Below are positions 45,566 through 53,544 of a stretch of 64,000 nucleotides of DNA, one piece after another. Each line of letters begins with the position of its first letter. Positions within the stretch are counted from its first letter, which is position 1. The position numbers were made by a program, and so were the translations under genes. The notes below the pieces were generated by a model. The model ran no database searches and had not been told where the DNA came from. It worked only from the letters and a program-made list of their open reading frames with translations. Source of the DNA: Saccharomonospora glauca K62 (GTDB taxonomy: Bacteria; Actinomycetota; Actinomycetes; Mycobacteriales; Pseudonocardiaceae); assembly GCF_000243395.2 (NCBI RefSeq), contig NZ_CM001484.1, positions 602,089 through 666,088 of the forward strand, given 5' to 3'.

Positions 45566-47224
45566 TCACCGCAGCCGCTCGCGCAGCTGACGTTTGAGGA
45601 CCTTGCCCGCCCCGGAGACGGGGATCGCGTCGACGAAGTGCACTTCGCGCAGTCGCTTGTAGGGCGGCACCTGTGCGTTCACGGCCGTCAGGATCGACTC
45701 CGCGGTGACGTCGTCCGCGCGGGGTGAGGGCACCACGAAGGCGACGGGCAGTTCGCCGACCTCGGTCACGGGACGACCCACCACGGCCGCGGAGGCCACG
45801 TCGGGTAGCGCGAGGAGCAGCTCCTCCAGCTCTCGCGGGTACACGTTGTAGCCCTTGTACAGCAGCACATCCTTCTTGCGGTCTACAATGGACAGAAAGC
45901 CGTCGTCGTCGAGCATCCCGATGTCGCCCGTGCGCAGCCAGCCGTGGTCGAGCACGGCGGCGGTCTCCTCGGGACGGTTGTGGTAGCCCTGCATCACCTG
46001 GGGTCCCCGAACGCACACCTCGCCCGGCGTGTTCGGCGGTAGCGTGTCCCGTTCCGGGTCACCGTCGACGGCGACGATGCGTACCTCGGTGTCGAACAGC
46101 GGCACGCCCACCGTTCCCACCTTGCGGGTGCCGGACCGCCAGCTCGGGTTCGCCGTGACTCCCATCGTCGCCTCGGTGAGCCCGTAGCCCTCGGAGAGCA
46201 CCGCGTCCGGGAAGCGAGCGAGCAGGGCTTCCCCCAGCACCGTCGGCATCGGCGCGGCGCCCGAGGACAAGGCCCGCACCGACGACAGATCCGCGGTGTG
46301 GAAGTCCTCGCACTTCACCAGGGCGGCGTAGAGAGCGGGGGCGCCGCTCAGCGTCGTCACCCCCAGCCGTTCGGCGTCGGCCACGTAGGCACGGGGGTCG
46401 AAGCGGTCGTGGATGGTGACGCTCGTGCCGCTGAGCACCCCGATGTTCAGACCGCCGAGTCCCATCGCGTGGAACCACGGGGTGAGGTTGAGCGTCGCGC
46501 CGGTGCCGAGGCGACTCGGCCATTCGGCGTCGTCCCCGATCTGGATCACCGTGACGTCGCCGGAGTCGTCGAGCGACGGCACGCCGCCGGAGCCCCAGCA
46601 GGCGTACTGCAACGCGTTGACGACGACGTTGCGGTGGGTCAGCCGTACTCCCTTCGACCGGCCGGTGGTGCCGCCGGTGTAACCGAGGTGAGCGAGGTCG
46701 GTCCGAGGATCGATCTCCACCTCGGGGCGCGTGGGAGGCGCCTCGGCCACGAAGCGGTCGAAGTCGAGCGCGTCCGTCTCGCGCGGCGAGACCGTGACGA
46801 CGAGGTCGACGTCGATGTCGCGCAGTGACTCGGCGACCCGGCCGTGGGTGACCACCACCCGAGCCCCGCAGTCGGCGAGCTGGTCGGCGAGCGCGCGCGG
46901 CGGCAACAGCGGGTTGACCGGGCTGAAAGTGGCCCCCGCAAGCAGCGTGCCGTAGTAGGCGACGGGGAAGGCCGGGCAGTTCGGCAGGTGCAGGGCCACG
47001 ACGTCACCGCGTTCCAACCCGTGGCGCCCCAGGGCGGTCGCGAACCGACACGCTTGCTCCCACACCTGCGAGAACGTCAACTCCTCACCGGCGTGTCGGA
47101 AGGCGACCCGGTCGCCGTAGCGTCGCGCGGCACCGGCAAGTATCGACCCCACGGGGACGTCCGGGTAGGGCAACGACGTCGGCAGTCCGGGAGGCCGGGG
47201 AGACGGCGGTGTGGTGGTCGTCAC
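45566..47224 (-). CDS. Acyl-CoA synthetase (ANL superfamily, 4-coumarate/fatty acid-CoA ligase type)
   Basis: A 552-aa adenylate-forming enzyme. The P-loop-like motif LGYTGGTTGRSKGVRLTHRN, A5-type GYGLTEATMGVT, GWLRTGDIGMLDDDGFLSIVDRKKDVL and the C-terminal lysine motif SGAGKVLKRQLRERL are all intact, so it should be active. It likely activates a fatty or aromatic acid; which one is unknown. The start is GTG at 47224, just before the first conserved region. A TTG at 47260 would add twelve residues. It lies downstream of a broken SDR gene on the same strand, perhaps a relic of a two-gene operon. Confidence 0.88.
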   Translation of the reverse strand: MTTTTPPSPRPPGLPTSLPYPDVPVGSILAGAARRYGDRVAFRHAGEELTFSQVWEQACRFATALGRHGLERGDVVALHLPNCPAFPVAYYGTLLAGATFSPVNPLLPPRALADQLADCGARVVVTHGRVAESLRDIDVDLVVTVSPRETDALDFDRFVAEAPPTRPEVEIDPRTDLAHLGYTGGTTGRSKGVRLTHRNVVVNALQYACWGSGGVPSLDDSGDVTVIQIGDDAEWPSRLGTGATLNLTPWFHAMGLGGLNIGVLSGTSVTIHDRFDPRAYVADAERLGVTTLSGAPALYAALVKCEDFHTADLSSVRALSSGAAPMPTVLGEALLARFPDAVLSEGYGLTEATMGVTANPSWRSGTRKVGTVGVPLFDTEVRIVAVDGDPERDTLPPNTPGEVCVRGPQVMQGYHNRPEETAAVLDHGWLRTGDIGMLDDDGFLSIVDRKKDVLLYKGYNVYPRELEELLLALPDVASAAVVGRPVTEVGELPVAFVVPSPRADDVTAESILTAVNAQVPPYKRLREVHFVDAIPVSGAGKVLKRQLRERLR

Positions 47225-47379
47225 CGTTCGACGGTACGAAGCCGTGTCGAGCGGCGACAAGGAGACAGGACCGGGTGGAGTAACCCTTCGGCACGGGCGC
47301 CCAAACGGGGCTCGGCGGATTGGGCGGAGCGCACGACGCGAGGCCGTGTCGCGCGAACGGGCCTCCGGGCCGTCCGGCG

Positions 47380-47778
47380 CTGGCGCCCGCGTCGACCAGC
47401 AGTGTTGTGTCGGTGACGTTACGGCCCCCTTCGCCGGCCAGGTAGGCCACGGCGGCGATGTCGTCGAGGAACAGGTCGGACAGCGGGCCGCCCCGGGAGT
47501 ACGCCCGCGTTGTTGACGAGGACGTCGAGCCCACCCAGCTCCTCGACGGGGCGGTCCACGGCGGACACCACCGCGTCGGCGTCGGAGCTGTCGGCCCGGA
47601 TAGCCAGTCCACGGCGTCCGAGCCCCTCGATCTCGGCCACCACTTCCTTGGCGCGGTCGGAACTGCCGACATAGGTGACGGCCACGTCCATGCCGTCGCG
47701 TGCCAGCCGCAGTGCGACGGCGGCACCGATACCCCTGCTGCCTCCGGGGACCGGAGCGATTAGCTTGGTGCCCGTGAC
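47380..47778 (-). pseudogene. Degraded short-chain dehydrogenase/reductase (FabG-like) gene
   Basis: The first part, in one frame, reads LIAPVPGGSRGIGAAVALRL (a nucleotide-binding TGxxxGIG motif with Thr changed to Pro), then DVAVTYVGSSDRAKEVV and LDVLVNNAGV. Near 47505-47515 the frame shifts. The next frame reads GGPLSDLF and then jumps straight to VAYLAGEGGRNVTDTTLLVD, normally the last 25 residues of such enzymes. About 100 residues with the catalytic Ser, Tyr and Lys are missing. No good start codon is seen and the usual stop after the final strand is lost. The gene is therefore not functional. Confidence 0.85.
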
Positions 47779-47897
47779 TTCCTCCCGTATGGACTCATTT
47801 GTCGGGCACAACACATTCGCCGCGGTGATCGACTTCCTTGGGGGGCGTGAATCACGTTCCGGGAAGCGGGTCGATGAGAACCGGTCGACGCGCCTTC

Positions 47898-47903
47898 CAG
47901 GCT
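47898..47903 (+). promoter_or_regulatory. Possible -10 element of the GNAT gene at 47911
   Basis: CAGGCT (one mismatch to TANNNT) ends 7 nt before the GTG at 47911. There is no Shine-Dalgarno, so the transcript may be leaderless. Confidence 0.35.
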
Positions 47904-47910
47904 GGGCACT

Positions 47911-48414
47911 GTGAGCGACAACGACGCGGCCGGGGACGGTATCGAGATCCGGGAGGTGGCGGTGGACTCGGCCGAGGCCGCGGCCCTGCTGCGGACCTAC
48001 TTCGACGACGTCGCCGGCCGCTACTACGGACGCCCGGCCGCCGAGGCGGAACTCGACGAGGCGATGGCGGCAGATCCCAGCGACGCGTTCTCCCCGCCGC
48101 ACGGCGCGTTCCTCATGGCCCGGCGCGGCGACGAACCGGTCGGCTGCGTCGGCCTGGCACCGTTGAGCGAGGGGGTCCTCGAACTGGGGCGCATGTTCGT
48201 GCTTCCGGCGGTCCGCGGCCGTGGTCTGGGGACTCGCCTGTTGAACGCCGCCGAGGAGATCGCCCGCGGCCGGGGCGCGCCCGCGATCCGGTTGAACACC
48301 CGCCACGACCTGGTGGAGGCGCGGGCGCTGTACCGGGCGAACGGTTACGGGGAGATCCCCGCCTACACCGACGGCCCCTACGCCGAGGTGTTCTTCGAGA
48401 AGCGGTTGCGCTGA
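47911..48414 (+). CDS. GNAT-family N-acetyltransferase
   Basis: A 167-aa GNAT protein. It has AFLMARRGDEPVGCVGLAPL, LELGRMFVLPAVRGRGLGTRLLNAAEEIA (acetyl-CoA loop R-G-R-G-L-G, about 93-98) and IRLNTRHDLVEARALYRANGY, followed by the PYAEVFFEKRL end typical of small-molecule GNATs. The substrate is unknown. The start is GTG at 47911. It converges with the TIGR03089 gene with a 7-nt gap and lies just beyond the broken SDR gene. Confidence 0.87.
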   Translation: MSDNDAAGDGIEIREVAVDSAEAAALLRTYFDDVAGRYYGRPAAEAELDEAMAADPSDAFSPPHGAFLMARRGDEPVGCVGLAPLSEGVLELGRMFVLPAVRGRGLGTRLLNAAEEIARGRGAPAIRLNTRHDLVEARALYRANGYGEIPAYTDGPYAEVFFEKRLR

Positions 48415-48421
48415 CGGCGAG

Positions 48422-49126
48422 TCAGGAGAGATCGACCGTGACGCGCTCGGCGTCACGATGGGCCTGCGTGCGTGCCGGGTCCGGGTTCGTCACCTGCACC
48501 ACGTGCGCGCCGACCGCGATCGGTGCCAGGAGCGCGTCCACCACACCGTCCGGGAGCGTCCACTCGCGGGTGGACAGTACGCGGTCGCCGTCACCGACCC
48601 CCAACGCGGCGGCGCGTTCGCGGGCGAGCCGCAGCAGGTCGTCGACGGTCGTGCCGAGCAGTGCGGGGGTGTCGCCGTCGACGGGGAACAGGGGCGAGAA
48701 CTCGTCACCGCACGTGCGAGCCTCAGTCAGGTAGTCGAACGCGTCGTCGGGCGTCGTGGTGAGACCGCGTCCGAGGGGGTCCAGCGCCACGATCGCCGTC
48801 GACCGAGCCGCGCTGCCGTCGGCGTCGGGGCCGACGAAGGCGACGACGGCCTCGGCCGGGTCGGACACCACGTGGGCTCCGCACCACCACGCGCCGAGCA
48901 ACACGCCCGCGGTCTGCCAGTGGGCCGGGAGAGCGACGGCGACCTCGTCCCCCGGTTCGACGTCGAACTCCTCCACGAGCCAGTTGGCGGTCTTGGCCGC
49001 CCAGTTGGCCAGCGTGGCGACCGAGAGCTCGATCCGGCTGCCGTCGGCGTCGTCGTAGTGGGTGATGACGGGCCGACCCGCCGACGTCCTCAGCAAGGGC
49101 CGCAGGAGGTGCTCGGTGAGGCTCAT
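48422..49126 (-). CDS. TIGR03089-family protein (truncated acyl-CoA-synthetase-like)
   Basis: A 234-aa protein that resembles only the N-terminal part of adenylate-forming enzymes: RPVITHYDDADGSRIELSVATLANWAAKTANWLVEEF (in pieces), GDEVAVALPAHWQTAGVLLGAWWCGAHV, and VLSTREWTLPDGVVDALLAPIA. The AMP-binding core and C-terminal lysine are absent, which is normal for this actinobacterial family, whose role is unknown. In mycobacteria a member sits next to the LCP and rmlD genes, as here. The ATG at 49126 has TAGTTT 6 nt upstream. Confidence 0.85.
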   Translation of the reverse strand: MSLTEHLLRPLLRTSAGRPVITHYDDADGSRIELSVATLANWAAKTANWLVEEFDVEPGDEVAVALPAHWQTAGVLLGAWWCGAHVVSDPAEAVVAFVGPDADGSAARSTAIVALDPLGRGLTTTPDDAFDYLTEARTCGDEFSPLFPVDGDTPALLGTTVDDLLRLARERAAALGVGDGDRVLSTREWTLPDGVVDALLAPIAVGAHVVQVTNPDPARTQAHRDAERVTVDLS

Positions 49127-49132
49127 GCGCCC

Positions 49133-49138
49133 AAACTA
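49133..49138 (-). promoter_or_regulatory. Probable -10 element of the TIGR03089 gene
   Basis: Minus-strand TAGTTT ends 6 nt before the ATG at 49126 with no Shine-Dalgarno between them. This is a clear example of the leaderless layout. Confidence 0.5.
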
Positions 49139-49181
49139 GCGTGCCCGCGCGTCGGCGTCGCACCGTGTCCGCCGCGCGAGC

Positions 49182-50654
49182 TCAGTTGACGCAGGGCACG
49201 CTGTCGGCCGTGATCTCGGTGTCTGCGTCCGAGGCGCTCCGCGGGGCGGAGCCGCCGCCGCTCGGTTCCCGCGTCGAGGACTTGTCCGCCGACACGGTGT
49301 CGGCCACGAACTTCCGCACTTCCTCGACGTCGACCTGCACGATGCTCTGCTTGCCGTCGGGGCTCCACGCGGCGATGTCGACGACGGGGATCGTCACGAA
49401 CGAGAAGTCGCCCGAGGCGATGCCGCGCGTTTGTTGCGCGAACTTCAACAGGTCCAGTTCGGAGTCGAGCACGAGGGACTTCCGCAGGGTCGCGGCGAGT
49501 TTCTCCAGCCGGTCGGCGTCGGTGAGCGTACCCGCCGACAGCACCTTGTTGAGCGCCGATGCGAGGAACACCTGTTGACGTTGGATGCGGTCCAGGTCGC
49601 CTCGGGGCAAGTTCTTGCGTTGCCGCACGAACGACAGAGCCTCCCCGCCGGAGACGGTCTGCACGCCCGCCGCGAAGTTGGCGCCGGAGTCGGGGTCGGA
49701 GGTGGCGTGGTTGAGACACACCTCCACGCCGCCGAGAGTCTCGGTGAGCAGGTAGAAGCCCAGCAGGTTCACCTCGGCGTAGTGGTCGATGCGGATCCGG
49801 GTGAACTTCTGCACCGTGCGCACCAGCGCGGCGCGTCCCGCCTGGGCGGACTCGCGCTCCACCTCGGCACGGTCGGTGACGCCTTCGGCGCGCAGCTCGT
49901 TCGCGGCCCGGTACTTGGCCTCCCCGTACACCGAGTTGATCTTCGCGTGCCGGTCGCCGCCCGGCACCGCCACCCAGGTGTCGCGTGGGATGGAGATCCC
50001 CGTCGGGGACGAGCCGTCGTGCGGGATGCGCAGGATGATCAGCGTGTCGGTACTGATGCCCGGATTGTCCTCGGTACGCAACTGCCTGAGCACGTCCGGC
50101 GGGAGTGGATTGCCCTCCATGTCGGTGCGGGAGTCGGTGCCCACGAGGAGGATGTCGGTGGCCCCGTCGTCTTCGGGGGGCGGGGGCTCGTCGTCCGGTG
50201 CGTCGTCGTCGTTCACGCGCAGCGCGTCGGTGGTGGTGACGTTGTCCTGAAGCGCGTCGAGCGTCGAGTAGGCGTAGCCGGTCACGCCCAGGGCGGCCAC
50301 CGACAGCAGGGCGACGACCGACCGCACGACGGCCTTGACGGCCCTGCGTCCGCGTCGCGGTGACGGCCTCCGGCGTGCCGCGTCGGCCTCCGTGTTCCCC
50401 GCGCACGTGTCCTCCGCGGCCTCCGGGGCCCCCTCGGTTTCCGCGTTCTTCGCGGTCTCCGTGCCCTCCGGGCCTGTCGCGCGGATGCGCTCGGAGGTGT
50501 CCTCGTCCGCGTCCGCCTCGCCGGCTTCGCGGACCTCCGGTTCGGGACCGTCGGTGGTCGAGGCCTCGTCGGGACGCGGTTCGCCGTCCCGACGCTCGGA
50601 AGCCCCCTCGATCGCGTCCACCTCGTCGGTGGGACGCGCTTCACCCTCGTCCAC
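49182..50654 (-). CDS. LytR-CpsA-Psr (LCP) family wall-polymer ligase
   Basis: A 490-aa membrane protein. A long acidic cytoplasmic N-terminus (about 1-115, rich in Glu/Asp/Pro) and one TM helix (about 118-140) precede the LCP catalytic domain (about 180-400). That domain shows ILLVGTDSRTDMEGNP, GISTDTLIILRIPHDGSSPTGISIPRDTWV, VNLLGFYLLTETLGGVEVCLN and RQRKNLPRGDLDRIQRQQVF, whose Arg/Asp residues bind the polyprenyl pyrophosphate. It should attach a glycan (arabinogalactan-like) to peptidoglycan outside the membrane. It lacks a LytR_C domain. The final ITADSVPCVN resembles the end of its paralogue. GTG at 50654 follows GGAGGGG. Confidence 0.92.
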   Translation of the reverse strand: MDEGEARPTDEVDAIEGASERRDGEPRPDEASTTDGPEPEVREAGEADADEDTSERIRATGPEGTETAKNAETEGAPEAAEDTCAGNTEADAARRRPSPRRGRRAVKAVVRSVVALLSVAALGVTGYAYSTLDALQDNVTTTDALRVNDDDAPDDEPPPPEDDGATDILLVGTDSRTDMEGNPLPPDVLRQLRTEDNPGISTDTLIILRIPHDGSSPTGISIPRDTWVAVPGGDRHAKINSVYGEAKYRAANELRAEGVTDRAEVERESAQAGRAALVRTVQKFTRIRIDHYAEVNLLGFYLLTETLGGVEVCLNHATSDPDSGANFAAGVQTVSGGEALSFVRQRKNLPRGDLDRIQRQQVFLASALNKVLSAGTLTDADRLEKLAATLRKSLVLDSELDLLKFAQQTRGIASGDFSFVTIPVVDIAAWSPDGKQSIVQVDVEEVRKFVADTVSADKSSTREPSGGGSAPRSASDADTEITADSVPCVN

Positions 50655-50673
50655 GGTGGTTCCCCTCCACCCG

Positions 50674-50692
50674 CGTGCTGGTTACCAGCACG
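50674..50692 (-). terminator. Hairpin between the two LCP genes
   Basis: A perfect 9-bp inverted repeat (CGTGCTGGT / ACCAGCACG) around one base lies in the 43-nt gap between the stop of the upstream LCP gene and the start of the downstream one. There is no T run. It could reduce read-through or act as a processing or stability element between the paralogues. Confidence 0.45.
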
Positions 50693-50697
50693 TCAGC

Positions 50698-52296
50698 TTA
50701 GTTGATGCAGGGGATCCCTCCGGCCGTGATCGGTCCGTCCTCCTCATCGTCCTCGGGCGTCTGGTTCTCCGGCGCGTCGGTCTGCTGTGTCGTGTCGGTC
50801 TGTTGCCGCGCCATCGAACCGTGGGAGAGGAGCTGGTCCACCTGGTTCGGACCTTCCATGAGCTCGTTCGGGGCCCCCGTCGGCACGGTGAAGTTGGCGC
50901 CGAGGTGCACGGCGAGCGTTCCGGGGGGCAGTTGCGGGTCGACCTCGACGGGGAAGCCGCCGCCGAGGGCCTCGTTCAGCAATTCGCCGCCCGCCTGCTC
51001 GCCCTGGGCGTGGTAGATCACCGTGGAGCTCAGCGGGTCCGTCGACGCGTAGCTCTCGCCGCCGAAGCCCTGTGCGGTCAGCAACGCGCGGGTGGCGTCT
51101 CCCGCCCCGGTGCCCGTGCCGTCGTAGATGTCGACGGCGTACGCCTCGGCTCCCGGAACCCTTCCGGGAACGTCCATGCGCGGGTCGCCCTCGGCCTCGT
51201 ACGGGATGAGCTCGTTGACGAACGCCCGGACCTGGGCCGGGTCGATCTCCAGGACGGCGGCGCCGTTGATCTTGGCGTCACCCACCACGGGAATCGTGTG
51301 GAACTCGATGTTGCCGCCGGTCAGCCCGCGCATCTGGTTGGCGAACTCCAGCAGGTCCCAGTCCTTGGAGAGGACGACCGAGTTCTGCACGGCCTCGATG
51401 ACCCCCGAGAGGTTCACCGGGTTCAGCAGGATCTCCTTGGAGAGCAGTTTGCGGGCCAGTCCGGACAGGAACGCCTGCTGCCGCTGGATGCGGTCGAAGT
51501 CCCCGCGGGGAAGGCCGTGGCGCTGCCGGACGAACGCGAGGGCCTGGACGCCCTTGATGGTCTGAACCCCCGCGGGCAGGTTGATGCCGGACTTCTCCTC
51601 CTTGACCGGTGCCTTGAGGCACACCTCGATGCCACCGACGGCCTCGGTGATCTCGTAGAAGCTCGCCAGGTTCACCTCGGCGTACCGGTCGATCATGCCG
51701 GGCCTGCCGAGCAGGTTCTCGATGGTGGCGATGAGGTTCTTCCGGCCCTCGACCTTCGCCTGTTCCTGGATGACGTTGCTGTCGGTCTCGCCCTGGGCGG
51801 TGAGCGTGTTGACGGTGTCGTTGTAGGCGTAGGCGAACGCGCTGTTGAGCCTGTTGTAGCCGTAGCCGCCCGCGATCTCCACCCACGAGTCGCGGGGGAA
51901 CGAGATGGCGACGGCGCTCGTGCCGTCCTGCGGGATGTGCACCAGGATCATGGTGTCGGTCTGCCTGTCGCCCTTCTCCACGCCCGCGTGGAGCTTGGCG
52001 AGCACCTCCGGGGGAAGCGGCTTGCCCTCCTTGTCGGTGCGGCTGTCGAGACCGACGAGAAGGATGTCGACGGAGCCGTCGAGAGGTGGGGCACCGGGAT
52101 CGGCGTTGTCGAACACGTCCGTGGTGTTCAGGTTCGACTGCGCCGATTCCAGGACTTGCCACCCGTAGTAGGTGACCACCAGTACCGCCACGGACAGCAG
52201 TGCCACGAGGGTCCGGCCCCCCGCCAGTCCGATCCTGCCCAACCGGGATTTGCGTGCTCCCGGTGCATCGACCTGCTTTCGTGCACCGTCGGTCAC
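50698..52296 (-). CDS. LCP-family wall-polymer ligase with LytR_C domain
   Basis: A 532-aa protein. TM helix at about 18-40. The LCP domain (about 75-320) has ILLVGLDSRTDKEGKP, QTDTMILVHIPQDGTSAVAISFPRDSWVE, VNLASFYEITEAVGGIEVCL and RQRHGLPRGDFDRIQRQQAF. A LytR_C domain (about 375-455) starts VDIYDGTGTGAGDATRALL. The low-complexity end is closed by ITAGGIPCIN. The role is as for its paralogue: joining secondary wall polymers to peptidoglycan. The GTG at 52296 has GGGAGGA upstream. It is upstream of the second LCP gene in the same direction and divergent from rmlB. Confidence 0.93.
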   Translation of the reverse strand: MTDGARKQVDAPGARKSRLGRIGLAGGRTLVALLSVAVLVVTYYGWQVLESAQSNLNTTDVFDNADPGAPPLDGSVDILLVGLDSRTDKEGKPLPPEVLAKLHAGVEKGDRQTDTMILVHIPQDGTSAVAISFPRDSWVEIAGGYGYNRLNSAFAYAYNDTVNTLTAQGETDSNVIQEQAKVEGRKNLIATIENLLGRPGMIDRYAEVNLASFYEITEAVGGIEVCLKAPVKEEKSGINLPAGVQTIKGVQALAFVRQRHGLPRGDFDRIQRQQAFLSGLARKLLSKEILLNPVNLSGVIEAVQNSVVLSKDWDLLEFANQMRGLTGGNIEFHTIPVVGDAKINGAAVLEIDPAQVRAFVNELIPYEAEGDPRMDVPGRVPGAEAYAVDIYDGTGTGAGDATRALLTAQGFGGESYASTDPLSSTVIYHAQGEQAGGELLNEALGGGFPVEVDPQLPPGTLAVHLGANFTVPTGAPNELMEGPNQVDQLLSHGSMARQQTDTTQQTDAPENQTPEDDEEDGPITAGGIPCIN

Positions 52297-52473
52297 GTGT
52301 CATTCCTCCCCAGTGGCGTGGTCCGGGCGGCCAGATTACTGGCGCTTCGCACACCAAGACGCAATCGAGATCGAAAACGTTGCTTTGCTGTTGTGATCGG
52401 TTGCGGTCGGTTGCGTTGGAATGCGGCGATGCGTGGCACACTGCGGGACGGAGCACGTTCACGGGAGGACGCG
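52297..52473. promoter_or_regulatory. Divergent LCP/rmlB control region
   Basis: A 177-nt gap serving the LCP operon and rmlB. It has an AT-richer centre (about 52345-52400) and a direct repeat TCGGTTGCG at 52397-52405 and 52407-52415, a 10-bp spacing that puts both copies on one helix face. This is a candidate regulator site. Confidence 0.35.
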
Positions 52474-53466
52474 ATGCGAGTACTAGTCACCGGCGGCGCG
52501 GGATTCATCGGGTCGCACTACGTGCGGCAGGCCCTCTCCGGGGAGTACGCCGCGTTGCGCGACGCGGAGATCGTCGTCCTCGACAAGCTGACGTACGCCG
52601 GCAACAAGAGCAATCTCGATCCCGTGGCCGACAACCCGAGGCTGCGATTTGTTCGCGGGGACATCTGCGACCCGGCCGTGGTCGCCGAGGTCATGAATGG
52701 TGTGGACCTCGTGGTGCACTTCGCCGCGGAGTCGCATGTGGATCGATCGATCCTCGGATCGGCGGATTTCGTCCTCACCAACGTGCTCGGCACCCAGACG
52801 TTGTTGCAGGCCGCGTTGGACGCGGGTGTCGGCAAGTTCGTGCACGTGTCGACCGACGAGGTGTACGGGTCGATCGAGCAGGGGTCATGGCCGGAGGATC
52901 ACGCGCTGGAGCCGAACTCGCCGTACTCGGCGTCGAAGGCGTCGTCGGATCTCATCGCGCGATCGTTCCACCGCACGTACGGGCTGCCGGTGTGCATCAC
53001 TCGGTGCTCCAACAACTACGGTCCGTATCAGTTCCCGGAGAAGGTCATCCCGCTGTTCGTCACCAACTTGCTCGACGGCAAGCCGGTTCCGCTGTACGGC
53101 GACGGCCTCAACGTCCGTGACTGGCTGCATGTGGACGACCACTGTCGGGGTATTCAGCTCGTGGCCGAAAAGGGACGTCCCGGCGAGATCTACAACATCG
53201 GGGGCGGCACCGAGCTGACCAACCGGGAATTGACCGAACGGCTGCTCGCCGCGGTGGGAGCCGGTTGGGAGATGGTGGAACGGGTCCCGGACCGCAAGGG
53301 GCACGACCGACGGTACTCGGTGGACATCACGAAGATCACCCGAGAGCTCGGCTACCGTCCGCGGGTGGACTTCGAGACCGGCCTCGCCGACACTGTGCGC
53401 TGGTACGCGGACAACCGGCAGTGGTGGGAGCCGCTCAAGGAACGCGCCGCCCTGGCCGCGGGGTGA
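52474..53466 (+). CDS. rmlB: dTDP-glucose 4,6-dehydratase
   Basis: A 330-aa extended-SDR enzyme, second step of dTDP-L-rhamnose synthesis. The NAD motif VTGGAGFIGSHYV is at the N-terminus, with VVHFAAESHVDRSI, the catalytic region VSTDEVYGSI and PYSASKASSDL (YxxxK), TRCSNNYGPYQFPEKVIPLF and GDGLNVRDWLHVDDHC. All key residues are present. The ATG at 52474 has GGGAGGA about 6 nt upstream. rmlD follows after 78 nt. The rhamnose feeds the linker between arabinogalactan and peptidoglycan in mycolata, or other wall glycans in mycolate-free relatives. Confidence 0.96.
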   Translation: MRVLVTGGAGFIGSHYVRQALSGEYAALRDAEIVVLDKLTYAGNKSNLDPVADNPRLRFVRGDICDPAVVAEVMNGVDLVVHFAAESHVDRSILGSADFVLTNVLGTQTLLQAALDAGVGKFVHVSTDEVYGSIEQGSWPEDHALEPNSPYSASKASSDLIARSFHRTYGLPVCITRCSNNYGPYQFPEKVIPLFVTNLLDGKPVPLYGDGLNVRDWLHVDDHCRGIQLVAEKGRPGEIYNIGGGTELTNRELTERLLAAVGAGWEMVERVPDRKGHDRRYSVDITKITRELGYRPRVDFETGLADTVRWYADNRQWWEPLKERAALAAG

Positions 53467-53544
53467 GTCGCCCTCGCGCGTGCCCACGAAAGAAAAGGTT
53501 CGACGGCGGCCGAACGGCCGGCTGACACGAGGCGGAGAGTGGCG

